Source: Amycolatopsis vastitatis (GTDB lineage: Bacteria > Actinomycetota > Actinomycetes > Mycobacteriales > Pseudonocardiaceae). From it: a stretch of DNA of 64,000 bases. The notes beneath the pieces are model-generated. The model was given only the letters and a program-made list of their open reading frames with translations, did not search any database and was not told the origin of the DNA. Every line of letters starts with the position of its first letter. Position 1 is the stretch's first letter. The stretch covers positions 62,001 to 126,000 of the forward strand of contig NZ_NMUL01000005.1 of NCBI RefSeq assembly GCF_002234595.1, read 5' to 3'. The translations under genes and the position numbers were made by a program. Shown in pieces: positions 53,913-62,790 of this stretch.

Positions 53913-56219
53913 GTGGCGAACCCTGACACGGACACCGTGACCAGCACCGTTGACACCACCGAGCGGGCCGGGGCGACCCCGGACCACACCCAGCCGTATC
54001 GCGAGCTCGGGCTCGCCGACGACGAGTACGCCCGCATCCGGGAGATCCTCGGCCGCCGGCCCACCGACGCCGAGCTGGCCATGTACTCGGTGATGTGGAG
54101 CGAGCACTGCTCCTACAAGTCCTCGAAGAAGCACCTGCGCTACTTCGGGGAGACCGCCACCGACGAGATGAAGGCCAAGATGCTGGCCGGCATCGGCGAG
54201 AACGCGGGCGTCGTCGACATCGGCGAAGGCTGGGCGGTCACCTTCAAGGTGGAGAGCCACAACCACCCGTCCTATGTGGAGCCGTACCAGGGCGCGGCGA
54301 CCGGCGTCGGCGGCATCGTCCGCGACATCATGGCGATGGGCGCGCGGCCCCTCGCGGTCGCCGACGCGCTGCGCTTCGGCCCGGCCGACGCCCCCGACAC
54401 CAAGCGCGTGCTGCCCGGCGTCGTCGCGGGTGTCGGCGGCTACGGCAACTGCCTCGGCCTGCCGAACATCGGCGGCGAGCTGGTCTTCGACCCGTCCTAC
54501 TCGGGCAACCCGCTGGTGAACGCGCTGTGCGTCGGCGCGATGCGCGTCGAGGACCTGCACCTGGCGTTCGCGTCCGGCACCGGCAACAAGATCATCCTGT
54601 TCGGCGCCCGCACCGGCCTCGACGGCATCGGCGGCGTTTCCGTCCTGGCGAGTGACACCTTTTCGGGTGACGAATCCTCGGGCGGCCGCAAGAAGCTCCC
54701 GAGCGTCCAGGTCGGTGACCCGTTCACCGAGAAGGTGCTCATCGAGTGCTGCCTCGAGCTGTTCGCGCAGAAGCTCGTCGTCGGCATCCAGGACCTCGGC
54801 GGCGCCGGGCTGTCCTGCGCGACGTCGGAGCTGGCCGCGGCCGGTGACGGCGGCATGCACATCTACCTCGACCGGGTTCCGTTGCGCGCCACCGGGATGA
54901 CCCCGGCGGAGGTGCTCTCCAGCGAGTCGCAGGAGCGCATGTGCGCGGTCGTCTCGCCGGAGAACGTCGACGCGTTCATGGCGGTGTGCCGGAAGTGGGA
55001 CGTCATCGCCACGGACATCGGCGAAGTCACCGACGGCGAGCACCTGGTGATCACGTGGAACGACGAGGTCGTCGTCGACGTCCCGGCGCACACGGTCGCC
55101 CACCAGGGCCCGGTGTACGACCGGCCGATCGAGCGGCCGTCCACTCAGGACTCTTTGATCGCCGACACTTCGGCGAAGCTGCCGCGTCCGTCCACTCCGG
55201 ACGAACTGCGTGCGGACGTGTTGCGCCTCATCGCTTCGCCCAACCAGGCATCGAAGGAATGGGTGACGTCGCAGTACGACCGGTACGTGCGGGGTAACAG
55301 CGTGCTGGCGCAGCCGTCGGACTCCGGCATGATCCGGATCGACGAGTCGTCGGGCCGCGGCGTCTCGGTGGCGACGGACTGCAACAGCAAGTTCGTGTAC
55401 CTGGACCCGTACCGCGGCGCGCAGCTGGCGCTGGCGGAGGCGTACCGCAACGTGGCGACGGGCGGCGCGACCCCGGTCGCGGTGTCGGACTGCCTGAACT
55501 TCGGCGCCCCCACCGACCCGGGCGTGATGTGGCAGTTCGAGCAGGCGGTGCACGGCCTGGCGGACGGCTGCGTCGAGCTGGGCATCCCGGTGACGGGCGG
55601 CAACGTGAGCTTCTTCAACCAGACGGGTTCGACGGCGATCCTCCCGACACCGGTGATCGGTGTCCTCGGCGTGATCGACGACGTGACCCGCCGCATCCCG
55701 ACGGGCATCGGCGCGGAGGCGGGCGAAACCCTGCTGCTGCTGGGCGAAACGCACGACGAGCTGGACGGCTCGGCGTGGGCCCGTGAGCTCCACGGCCACC
55801 TCGGCGGCGTTCCGCCAAGGGTCGATTTGGCCCGCGAGAAGCTGCTGGCGGACATCCTGGTGGCGGGTTCCCGCGACGGCATGATCTCGGCGGCGCACGA
55901 CCTTTCCGACGGCGGCCTGATCCAGACGCTGGTCGAGACCGTCCTCATCGGACAGTGCGGCGCCCGCGTGTTCCTGGACAGCGACCAGGACCCGTTCGTC
56001 CAGCTGTTCTCCGAGTCGGCGGGCCGCGTGCTGGTGGCGGTCCCGCGCACGGAAGAGCTGCGCTTCACGGAGATGTGCACGGCCCGCGGCTTGCCGTGGC
56101 GCAAGACGGGTGTGGTGGACCCGGAGTCCGGCACGCTGGAGCTGCAGGGCATCACGGAGTTCACGCTCGACGAGCTGCGCGAAGCCTGGGAGGGTACCCT
56201 CCCCGCGCTGTTCGACTGA
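53913..56219 (+). CDS. purL: FGAM synthase large (small-type) subunit
   Basis: PurL converts FGAR to FGAM with ATP and ammonia from PurQ. The 768-residue form is the separate-subunit type. It shows [28 protein letters not shown] [59 protein letters not shown] and the second-half [19 protein letters not shown]. The GTG at 53913 gives VANPDTDT; a longer open frame upstream is repeat sequence. It is followed by a 14-bp-arm hairpin terminator. Confidence 0.97.
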   Translation: MANPDTDTVTSTVDTTERAGATPDHTQPYRELGLADDEYARIREILGRRPTDAELAMYSVMWSEHCSYKSSKKHLRYFGETATDEMKAKMLAGIGENAGVVDIGEGWAVTFKVESHNHPSYVEPYQGAATGVGGIVRDIMAMGARPLAVADALRFGPADAPDTKRVLPGVVAGVGGYGNCLGLPNIGGELVFDPSYSGNPLVNALCVGAMRVEDLHLAFASGTGNKIILFGARTGLDGIGGVSVLASDTFSGDESSGGRKKLPSVQVGDPFTEKVLIECCLELFAQKLVVGIQDLGGAGLSCATSELAAAGDGGMHIYLDRVPLRATGMTPAEVLSSESQERMCAVVSPENVDAFMAVCRKWDVIATDIGEVTDGEHLVITWNDEVVVDVPAHTVAHQGPVYDRPIERPSTQDSLIADTSAKLPRPSTPDELRADVLRLIASPNQASKEWVTSQYDRYVRGNSVLAQPSDSGMIRIDESSGRGVSVATDCNSKFVYLDPYRGAQLALAEAYRNVATGGATPVAVSDCLNFGAPTDPGVMWQFEQAVHGLADGCVELGIPVTGGNVSFFNQTGSTAILPTPVIGVLGVIDDVTRRIPTGIGAEAGETLLLLGETHDELDGSAWARELHGHLGGVPPRVDLAREKLLADILVAGSRDGMISAAHDLSDGGLIQTLVETVLIGQCGARVFLDSDQDPFVQLFSESAGRVLVAVPRTEELRFTEMCTARGLPWRKTGVVDPESGTLELQGITEFTLDELREAWEGTLPALFD

Positions 56220-56228
56220 CCCGGGAAC

Positions 56229-56268
56229 CCGACCTGTCCACAGCCGGGCTCGATTGTGGACAGGTCGG
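56229..56268 (+). terminator. Terminator hairpin of purL
   Basis: Arms 56229-56242 and 56255-56268 (CCGACCTGTCCACA and its complement) pair perfectly around a 12-base loop, ten bases after the purL stop. The next 60 bases include GATAGACTGGAC, similar to the TAAACTGGAT part of repeat A, so this may be a degenerate fourth copy of that element. Confidence 0.7.
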
Positions 56269-56416
56269 GGCCGCCGAGGCGATTCCACGGTTTTCGTCCC
56301 ACCGCACCGATAGACTGGACTTGGGGACGCCCCCCAGGGAGGGCGGGGGAGGTTTCTGGGGCGGGGGCTTCGGCGAAGTCGTGTCGTTGCAGGTGGTTCT
56401 GCAAAGCACTCGTTGG

Positions 56417-56547
56417 CCCACCACCCCGAAGCCGGATTGTGACTACGGACGGCAGTGCCGGGTCAAGGCGGGAAAGCGTGCCTTGACCCGGCACTGCCGT
56501 CCGTGTTCTGGCTTCGTATCGGGGTTGCGGGGAGGGGTCTGGGTGGG
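56417..56547. repeat. Dispersed repeat family B, copy B2
   Basis: It runs from CCCACCACCCCGAAGCC to GGGGTCTGGGTGGG and has stem arms 56445-56468 and 56481-56504, 24 bp perfect, with a 12-base loop. Within the arms it differs from B1 by two base pairs, each changed on both sides (C-G to A-T and T-A to C-G). It lies in the convergent gap between purL and the insertion element; nothing else is coded in 56269-56416 or 56548-56666 that I can see. Confidence 0.9.
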
Positions 56548-56666
56548 GCGCCGCTTGTGCCGTCGACGTGCCGTTCACGCCGGTGAGGCGCCTGAAAGTC
56601 CGCGGACGAGGTTCGCAACGTCATGAACGACTCTTTCCTGTCGTCCGGCGCCATGAATGAGTCCTT

Positions 56667-58507
56667 GACTCTGTCGGGGATCTTGGTCTCTGCGGTGTCA
56701 GCTGACGGCTCGCCAGGAACGCAGGCGTGGGATCTCCTGCCGGTCGAGGTAGTCCTGGAAGGCCGTCGGTGGTCGTGGGGGCGCACTGTCGCCGGGAGGC
56801 TGTCGGCTGAGGCGTTCGATGTTGACGGCGATGGCGGTGAGCACGTGCTGCAGGTGGGTCTTGGGCTGCCCGCGGTAGCGGCAACGGCGCATGCCGTGGC
56901 CGTGAGCGAACTCGCAGATGGTGCCCTCGATGCCGGACCGCACCGCGTAACGCTTGCGCCAGGCCGGTTCCTGCCGCTCGGCGCGGTTGCGCAACTGCAG
57001 TTCGAGAAGTTCTCGCGGAGGAAAGCCCACGTTGCGTGCGGAGTCGCGGGAGGTGGTGCACTTGGCCCGGACAGGGCAAGGTTGACACTGACTTTTGGTG
57101 AAGCGGGCCACGATCAGCGGTGCCGCGATCGGCGAGGATGTCGGGTAAGGGCCGTGCCAGCCCTTGCTGACCTGGCCCTGCGGGCAGGTGACCTGCTGGC
57201 GGTCGAAGTCGATCCGGAAGTCGTCGCGGGCGAAGCCCTCGCCCTGACGGTGCTGGTGGGTGGGGTTGCCCGGCAGTGGTCCCACGACGGTGATCCGGTG
57301 TTCGCGTTCGGCCCGCTCCAGGTGGACCAGGGATGTGTAGCCGCCGTCGACCAAGTGCTGGTCCGGCTGTAGGCCCCGGTGGTGCAGTCTGGTGTGGATA
57401 CCGGGCAGGACTTCGGCGTCGGAACTGGTGGCGGGCATGGTGGCCACGTCGGTGATCACGTTGGGGCTGTCGCCGGAGCAGGTCTCGGTCACGTGCGCGA
57501 GGAACCCCGTCCAGCGGGTGACCTGCCCTCGACGCGCGTAGCGGGCGGTCAGGTCGTAGGGCGAGACGATTCGGTTCGCGGAAGGCGGCAGACCGCTGTC
57601 CTTGTCATCGTCGCGCCAGCGCAGACGGCCCGTGGGGTCCCAGTGGTAGTTCTGCACCAGCACCTGCCGCAGGGCCTGCACCTGCGGACCGTCCAGCAGG
57701 TCGGGATGATGACGGTTCAGGTGTTCGAGCAGGTGGCGGGCGTCTGCCCCGGTGGTGTTGATTCTGGTCTTGGGTCGGGTGGGGTTCTTGCCCAGACGCA
57801 CCGGTCGGCCGTAGCGGCGGCCCCAGTGCTCGTCGACCAGGCCGTCCAGCGCGTGGTCGGCGGTGCCGGCGAGTTCTTCCAGGGCCGCGCGCACGGCCTC
57901 GGTGACCAGTTCGAGGCGGGTCAGGGCGCGCACGGCGGCCAGGACGTGGGTGGAGTCGGTGCGCTGGGTGGTGCGCTCGCGGACAAGTCCGGCCTCCTTC
58001 ATGCGGGCCAGGGCGACATCGAGGAGCCGGTCGGGCCGCCCGTCGCGCAGGAGGCGGTCGCGGAAGTCGCCGAGCACGCTGTGGTGGAAGCCGGGATCGT
58101 CGAGCTCCAGGCCGAGCGCGTACTTGAAGTCGATACGGCAGCGGACCGCCTCGGCGGCATCACGGTCGGACAGGCCCAGCAGGAACTGCAGCACGCTCAC
58201 CGTGGCCAACTGGGCGGGTGAGAGCCCAGGGCGCCCGTTACGCGAGTAGCAGTCGACGAAGTCCTCGTCTTTCCACAGGCCGTCGAGGCGGTCACGCACC
58301 CACATCGCCGTTGTACCAACGGGATTGCTGGCACGAGCCATACGCGCGGTGAGCTCCGGGACCTCCACTGCGGACCGAGAACCAACCGGTAAGGACATCT
58401 GACCACCTCGGGGAGAGTTGCGACTTCACCGACCCCCAGAAGCCTGACTGTTACTTACCGGTCACCCTCCGCGACACGTCAACTCTTCCAAGATTCCCGA
58501 CAGAGTC
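56667..58507 (-). mobile_element. IS1182-family insertion sequence
   Basis: Terminal inverted repeats GACTCTGTCGGGGATCTTGG (56667-56686) and the complement of GACTCTGTCGGGAATCTTGG (58488-58507) bound an element of about 1.84 kb with a single transposase gene. The complementarity continues eight bases outward on each side with one mismatch (to 56659 and 58515), because the target itself is a palindrome (GAATGAGTCCTTGA...TCAAGGAGTCGTTC). Exact ends and any short target duplication are hard to fix for this reason. Confidence 0.88.
56698..58398 (-). CDS. IS1182-family transposase
   Basis: The 566-residue protein has the N-terminal [20 protein letters not shown] region typical of IS1182 transposases and a DDE domain: Asp in [13 protein letters not shown], Asp in [16 protein letters not shown] and Glu in [20 protein letters not shown] cysteine cluster ([13 protein letters not shown]) precedes the last acidic residue, as in the family. 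Length and frame are intact, so the element could still move. ATG 58398, 12 bases downstream of a weak purine-rich stretch. Confidence 0.95.
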   Translation of the reverse strand: MSLPVGSRSAVEVPELTARMARASNPVGTTAMWVRDRLDGLWKDEDFVDCYSRNGRPGLSPAQLATVSVLQFLLGLSDRDAAEAVRCRIDFKYALGLELDDPGFHHSVLGDFRDRLLRDGRPDRLLDVALARMKEAGLVRERTTQRTDSTHVLAAVRALTRLELVTEAVRAALEELAGTADHALDGLVDEHWGRRYGRPVRLGKNPTRPKTRINTTGADARHLLEHLNRHHPDLLDGPQVQALRQVLVQNYHWDPTGRLRWRDDDKDSGLPPSANRIVSPYDLTARYARRGQVTRWTGFLAHVTETCSGDSPNVITDVATMPATSSDAEVLPGIHTRLHHRGLQPDQHLVDGGYTSLVHLERAEREHRITVVGPLPGNPTHQHRQGEGFARDDFRIDFDRQQVTCPQGQVSKGWHGPYPTSSPIAAPLIVARFTKSQCQPCPVRAKCTTSRDSARNVGFPPRELLELQLRNRAERQEPAWRKRYAVRSGIEGTICEFAHGHGMRRCRYRGQPKTHLQHVLTAIAVNIERLSRQPPGDSAPPRPPTAFQDYLDRQEIPRLRSWRAVS

Positions 58508-58560
58508 AAGGAGTCGTTCACAACATCGCAGCGGCGCCTCTCACTCAGGCGGCCGACCGC

Positions 58561-59673
58561 TCAGCCGGCTTTGGCGACGATCCGAGCTTCGCCGTCGGGG
58601 AGTTCCTCCGTGTCCCAGCTCGACGGCAACCGGATCTCCTTCTCGACGCGCACCCGTGTGTTGTACAGCGAAACCGCGTCCGGCAGGGAAGCGAACCGCA
58701 GGTCCGTCTGACCGCTGAAACAAGTCCGCCGCAGGTCCAGCGAATCGAGCACGGTCACGCCCTGGAAGTCCGCGTCCCGCGCGAACTTCGCGTCCTTGAA
58801 CGTGGTCGGGCCCGCGAACGTCGTGTTCGTGAAGTCCGCCAGCTCGGCGAAGCCGGTGCCGCTGAACCACGCGTTGCTCTCGAACCGCGCGCCCTTGCAG
58901 CGGAACATCCCGACCAGCCTGCCGGATCCCGTGCCGGCGCCGGTGAAGTACGCCTTGCCCGTGAACACCGCGCCGCTGAGGTTCGTGCTGCTGTAGAGGC
59001 TCGCGTAGCGGAGCCAGAGGTCTCCGACCCGGCGCTTCGACAGGTCGAAGTACTCCAGTGTCGCGCCGGTCAGGTCCAGGTCGAAGGACTCAGCCGACGC
59101 TTCGGACGCCGGGGGCAGCAACCCGACCACCAGCCGCTGCGCCGTCAGCCGGACCGTGAGCTCGCGCTCCTCCTCCGGGCTGCCCTCGTCGTTGCTGTTC
59201 CTCTTCGAGCTGTCCTCCGCACTGTCGTTCTTGTACCTCGGGTGCTGGAACGGCCGCCGCAGGTACGAGCACAGCACGTCCAGCACCGTCTGCGTGTACT
59301 CCGGACGGCTGCGGGCCAGGCCCGCCAGCGCGTGCAGCGCCCCCACCCGCACCTGGTCGGCCGCGTGCCCGAGCAGCTCGACAGCCTTCGCGAACCGCTC
59401 GTCGGCGACCCGCTCGCGATCCTGTTCCGCGCGCTGCGCTTCCAGTTCGTGCCGTCGCCGCTCGATGTCCTGGCGCCGTTCCTCGACCCGGCGCCGCCGG
59501 TCGTTCAGCCACAGCGCGTACAGCGCCACGATCGCGCCGCCGGCGAGGCCGCCCGTCTTCAGCGCCTCACTGCGGCTGGTGGCGGGGTCGGTCAGCAGCC
59601 AGCCGCCGACCCCGAGCAGCAACACCAGCGAGGCCACGAACGTCCACGCCAGCGGTGATCGCCACAGCTTCAC
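58561..59673 (-). CDS. Pentapeptide-repeat membrane protein
   Basis: The 370-residue protein has two N-terminal membrane helices (about residues 10-28 and 42-56), a charged coiled coil (RRRRVEERRQDIERRRHELE onward, to about residue 90), a segment of conserved type (DQVRVGALHALAGLARSRPE) and a C-terminal region with degenerate pentapeptide repeats (ADFTNTTFAGPTTFKDAKFA; ADFQGVTVLDSLDLRR). It is anchored in the membrane with the repeats inside the cell. Function unknown; relatives are common in actinobacteria. The downstream neighbour is the insertion sequence. Confidence 0.88.
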   Translation of the reverse strand: MKLWRSPLAWTFVASLVLLLGVGGWLLTDPATSRSEALKTGGLAGGAIVALYALWLNDRRRRVEERRQDIERRRHELEAQRAEQDRERVADERFAKAVELLGHAADQVRVGALHALAGLARSRPEYTQTVLDVLCSYLRRPFQHPRYKNDSAEDSSKRNSNDEGSPEEERELTVRLTAQRLVVGLLPPASEASAESFDLDLTGATLEYFDLSKRRVGDLWLRYASLYSSTNLSGAVFTGKAYFTGAGTGSGRLVGMFRCKGARFESNAWFSGTGFAELADFTNTTFAGPTTFKDAKFARDADFQGVTVLDSLDLRRTCFSGQTDLRFASLPDAVSLYNTRVRVEKEIRLPSSWDTEELPDGEARIVAKAG

Positions 59674-59677
59674 CGGC

Positions 59678-60622
59678 TCAGGAAACCAGCATGGTGCTGA
59701 TGCAGAAACCCTTGTCGTCGAAGTTCGTCGCGCTCAGCGTGCCCTTGACCGGCTTGCCGGCGGCCGTCCCGGTGACCTCGCCCTCGACCAGGTACTCGTC
59801 GTCCGGCACCTCGCCGAGCTGCAGCTGCAGCGGCGGCTTGAGGAACGTCCTGAGCCACGAGTCGAGCAGCCTCTTCGAGTCGGAGCAGCCCAGCGCGACC
59901 GCGCCGGCGTTGTCGCCGGCGTTGAGCTTGGTGATGAAGGACTGCAGCAGGGCCTTCGCGTCCGAGGCGCCGCCGCCGTCGGACGTCGACGGCTTCGTGG
60001 TCGGCGCGGTGGTCTTCCTGGGGGTCGTCTTCGGCGCCGACGGCTTGGCGGACGTGCTCGACTGCGGGGCCGCGGCGGAGTTTTCGTCCTTCGACAGGAA
60101 GAACCCGGGGGTGACGAAGCCGGTGACACCCACCAGCGCGAGCACGACGACCACGGCGGCGCCGACGGCGACCCACATCCCGGTCCGGCTCTTCTTCGGC
60201 GGCGCCGGCGGCCCGCCGAAACCCTGCGCGTAGCCCCCGGTCGCCGGGTCCCAGCCGGACACCTGGCCGCCCGCGTTCGGCGTCCACGCCTGCTGGCCGT
60301 ACTGCTGCGCGTTCGGATCCGCCCAGGCCGACTGCTGCGCGTTCGGATCCGCCCACGCCTGCTGCTGGGCGTTCGGGTCACCCCACGCCTGCTGCTGCGT
60401 GTGCGGATCTCCCCACGTCGGCTGCGGGCTCGCCGGGAACCCGCCGGAAGGCGGCGCGTACCCCTGTTGGTTCGGGTCCCAGCCCTGCGGGTACTGCTGC
60501 GTCGGGTACGGCTGCTGCTGGTTCGGGTCCCACCCGCCCTGCTGTGGGTAGCCGCCGGACTGCGGCTGCGTGCCGTACGGGTCGGGCTGACCGGGCTGGC
60601 CCGGCTGAGGCGGGTACGTCAT
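59678..60622 (-). CDS. Pro/Gln-rich single-pass membrane protein
   Basis: The 314-residue protein starts MTYPPQPGQPGQPDPYGTQP; residues 1-135 are rich in Pro, Gln, Gly and Tyr and include four copies of a ten-residue repeat, W-(G/A)-D-P-x-x-Q-Q-x-A. A membrane helix follows (about residues 148-170: VAVGAAVVVVLALVGVTGF), then a Ser/Thr/Pro linker and a folded outside domain with two cysteines (GCSDSKRL, GFCIST). The domain may resemble DUF4878-like folds; the function is unknown. It lies four bases upstream of the pentapeptide gene and is likely cotranscribed with it. Confidence 0.85.
   Translation of the reverse strand: MTYPPQPGQPGQPDPYGTQPQSGGYPQQGGWDPNQQQPYPTQQYPQGWDPNQQGYAPPSGGFPASPQPTWGDPHTQQQAWGDPNAQQQAWADPNAQQSAWADPNAQQYGQQAWTPNAGGQVSGWDPATGGYAQGFGGPPAPPKKSRTGMWVAVGAAVVVVLALVGVTGFVTPGFFLSKDENSAAAPQSSTSAKPSAPKTTPRKTTAPTTKPSTSDGGGASDAKALLQSFITKLNAGDNAGAVALGCSDSKRLLDSWLRTFLKPPLQLQLGEVPDDEYLVEGEVTGTAAGKPVKGTLSATNFDDKGFCISTMLVS
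60303..60422 (-). repeat. Four tandem 30-bp repeats coding for W-x-D-P-N-A-Q-Q-x-A
   Basis: The minus strand codes four successive ten-codon units within the 314-aa protein (WADPNAQQSA, WADPNAQQQA-like, WGDPNAQQQA, WGDPHTQQQA order reversed on the plus strand). The two central DNA copies share long identical stretches (GCTGCGCGTTCGGATCCGCC), consistent with recent unequal exchange. Confidence 0.75.
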
Positions 60623-60739
60623 CTTTCGTGCCTTCCGGGCGCTGGAGTGTCAGTGCGCTTCCGACGTCCGGTGGGCGTGTGCGGTTCCCCAGGACGTGAC
60701 AGCAGCATTCTGCAAGCTCGGACGGTACGGCATGAAACC

Positions 60740-60784
60740 GGCTCCCGGCCCGCGACGATGCGAAGTCGTCGCGGGCCGGGAGCC
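60740..60784 (-). terminator. Strong hairpin after the first GH25 gene
   Basis: Perfect 19-bp arms 60740-60758 and 60766-60784 around a seven-base loop, starting 13 bases after the stop of the gene at 60798 on the minus strand. It separates the lysozyme from the Pro/Gln-rich protein gene. Confidence 0.8.
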
Positions 60785-60797
60785 GGGCAGGTGTGGA

Positions 60798-61670
60798 TCA
60801 GCCGGTCGCGAGGGCCTGGAGCCGGTCGTAGGCACCGTTGAAGGTGTCCTGGTCGAGCGGGCTCGAGGTGTACTGCCAGACGGTGTAGAAGCCCCAGTTG
60901 TAGGGCAGGGTGCCGACCGACGACGAGTACCGCGCGACCCACAGCGGGGCCGTGCTGGAGAAGTCGCCGCTGACGCACTGGCCCCACCAGTTCGTCGACG
61001 TGTAGATCACCGGCCAGCGCCCGGTCAGGGAGTGGTAGGTGTCGTGGAAGTCGAGGATCCACGACGTCATCCCGGCCTTGCTCAGCCCGTAGCAGGTCGC
61101 GCCGTAGGGGTTGTACTCCATGTCCAGCGTGCCGGGCAGCGTCTTGCCGTCCTTCGACCAGCCGCCGCCGTGGGCGACGAAGTACCGGGCTTGCGCCGCG
61201 CCGCTCGAGGTGTTCGGGGTGGCGAAGTGGTAGGCGCCGCGGAGGAAGCCCTGGTTGTAGGAGCCGTTGTACTGCTGCGCGAAGTAGGGGTTGGTGTAGC
61301 TGGTGCTCTCCGTGGCCTTGGTCCAGACGAACCGCTTGCCCTGGTTCCACCAGCTCGCCCAGTCGACGTTGCCTTGGTAGCCGGCGACGTCCATCCCGGC
61401 CACGGTGGCCAGCACCTGGTTCGGGATGGCCTGCGCCGGCTGCGGCTGCTGAGCCGCCTGCTGCGTTTCCGGAGTCGAGGAGTCGCCTTCGACGCGCCGG
61501 ATCTGCGACCCCAGCTCGTGGTCGTGCTGCGCGATGTCCGCGTTGATCGCGGTCACCGGGTCTACCTCGGGGGAGAACGTCGTCGCCTGGGCCGTGCCGC
61601 CGAGCAGGAGCAGCGTGACCGGGACGACCAGGGCAGCGCGGAACCGCCCTCTTCGGGATGTGGACATCAT
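60798..61670 (-). CDS. Secreted GH25 lysozyme 1
   Basis: The 290-residue precursor has a signal peptide (MMSTSRRGRFRAALVVPVTL, cleavage near AQA) and a linker with a glutamine-rich stretch. The GH25 domain starts GMDVAGYQGNVDWASWWNQG with the first conserved Asp, and has FVWTKATEST, GAYHFATPNTSS, the catalytic Asp-x-Glu in LDMEYNPYG and PVIYTSTNWW. GH25 muramidases cleave peptidoglycan glycan strands. It is clearly paralogous to the gene 170 bases upstream (YNPYG, AQARYF.AHGGGWS.DGKTLPG shared). Confidence 0.93.
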   Translation of the reverse strand: MMSTSRRGRFRAALVVPVTLLLLGGTAQATTFSPEVDPVTAINADIAQHDHELGSQIRRVEGDSSTPETQQAAQQPQPAQAIPNQVLATVAGMDVAGYQGNVDWASWWNQGKRFVWTKATESTSYTNPYFAQQYNGSYNQGFLRGAYHFATPNTSSGAAQARYFVAHGGGWSKDGKTLPGTLDMEYNPYGATCYGLSKAGMTSWILDFHDTYHSLTGRWPVIYTSTNWWGQCVSGDFSSTAPLWVARYSSSVGTLPYNWGFYTVWQYTSSPLDQDTFNGAYDRLQALATG

Positions 61671-61839
61671 GGAATCCCTTCACAGATACCCTCGCTGAGA
61701 GCGGCTTACTGCAGGTAGCCGCCCGCGCACGATTGTTGAGGACGAAGTGGCGTTTGTCACTCAGTTCCGTGAAATTGGGTATACGTGTGGGTGATTTACC
61801 CGAGCAATTGATCTTCAATTGGTCAGTGGTTAACACTTA
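61671..61839 (-). promoter_or_regulatory. Promoter region of the first GH25 gene
   Basis: This 169-base gap is unusually AT-rich for the window near 61770-61845 and contains the dyad CAATTGA-TCT-TCAATTG (61805-61821) and GTATAC. The end nearest the second lysozyme has CAGTG/CACTG arms that could form its terminator. A regulated promoter is probable; I see no riboswitch fold. Confidence 0.45.
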
Positions 61840-62700
61840 TCACTGGACCGCGGCCGGTCGGCCGAGGGCCAGGGCGAGCAGCCGGTCGGCGCCGCCGTTG
61901 AACCAGTTCTGGTCGCCGGGCAGGGTGCCGCGATCGGCGAACTGCCAGATCGTGTGCACGCTCCAGCCGGACGGCAGCTCGCCGATGAAGGTGTTGTAGC
62001 GGGCGATCCAGAGCGGGTTGCCGCCGAAGCCGCCGTTGTTGGCGGTGCACCGCTTCCACCAGCTCGTCGACGTGTAGATCGTCGGGAACCGGCCGGTCGC
62101 CGCGCGGTAGGTGTCGGAGAAGTCGCGGATCCAGGCGACCATGCCCGCCGCGTCCTTGCCGTAGCAGGTCTCGCCGTACGGGTTGTACTCCGCGTCGAGC
62201 GCGCCGGGCAGGGTCTTGCCGTCGGCCGACCAGCCGCCGCCGTGGGCGAGGAAGTACCGCGCCTGCGACGCGCCGTCGGAGACGTCCGGCCGCGCGAAGT
62301 GGTAGGCGCCGCGGATCAGGCCGGCGTTGTAGGAGCCGTTGTACTGCTGCGCGAACTGCGGGTTGACGAAGCCGGTGCCCTCGGTCGCCTTGATGTAGAC
62401 GAACTTGGCGCCCGCCCCCGCCGCGCCGGGCCAGTCGACCGGGCCCTGGTGCCCGCTGACGTCGTGCCCGAGCTGCTGGTCGCTGCCCCCGTACACCAGG
62501 CCGGGCACTGCCTCGACGCCTTCCACCTTGGCGATCTGCGAACCCGCGTAGTGGTCTTCGGCGCCGGCGTAGACGTCGAGGGCCTTCGCCGGCGCCTGCC
62601 CGGCCACGAGGAGGGCGGCGGCGAGGACGGCGGCGAAGGGCAGCGAACGTGACCGTGGCCGGATTGGCAACGAACGGCACAGCACCCTCTTGCTCCCCAC
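61840..62700 (-). CDS. Secreted GH25 lysozyme 2
   Basis: The 286-residue precursor has an arginine-rich signal peptide (MGSKRVLCRSLPIRPRSRSL then PFAAVLAAALLVAGQAPAKA). The catalytic domain starts GHDVSGHQGPVDWPGAAGAG and has VYIKATEGTGFVNPQFAQQY, ARPDVSDGASQARYFLAHGG and the Asp-x-Glu in LDAEYNPYG, as in its downstream paralogue. The genes differ in the metal/substrate side loops and linker. Secreted muramidase. ATG 62700. Confidence 0.93.
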   Translation of the reverse strand: MGSKRVLCRSLPIRPRSRSLPFAAVLAAALLVAGQAPAKALDVYAGAEDHYAGSQIAKVEGVEAVPGLVYGGSDQQLGHDVSGHQGPVDWPGAAGAGAKFVYIKATEGTGFVNPQFAQQYNGSYNAGLIRGAYHFARPDVSDGASQARYFLAHGGGWSADGKTLPGALDAEYNPYGETCYGKDAAGMVAWIRDFSDTYRAATGRFPTIYTSTSWWKRCTANNGGFGGNPLWIARYNTFIGELPSGWSVHTIWQFADRGTLPGDQNWFNGGADRLLALALGRPAAVQ

Positions 62701-62735
62701 CGATCTCGTGAGACTTCTTCAGCCTCACGATGCAC

Positions 62736-62760
62736 CCGAGTCGCCAGATCGGCGACTCGG
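62736..62760 (-). terminator. Hairpin downstream of the T7SS-associated-type gene
   Basis: Perfect ten-base arms CCGAGTCGCC/GGCGACTCGG with a five-base loop, 30 bases past the stop at 62791. A second smaller stem (CGTGAG/CTCACG, about 62707-62730) lies between it and the lysozyme start. Confidence 0.65.
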
Positions 62761-62790
62761 ATGGTCACTCGGTGGAGTGAAACTCGCAGG

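Noticed and set aside
61671..61839. c-di-AMP (ydaO) riboswitch before the lysozyme, which is common for actinobacterial wall hydrolases
   Set aside because: The conserved GGG-A-ACC and CCGUC-type blocks of that motif are not present on the minus strand here or upstream of 62700.
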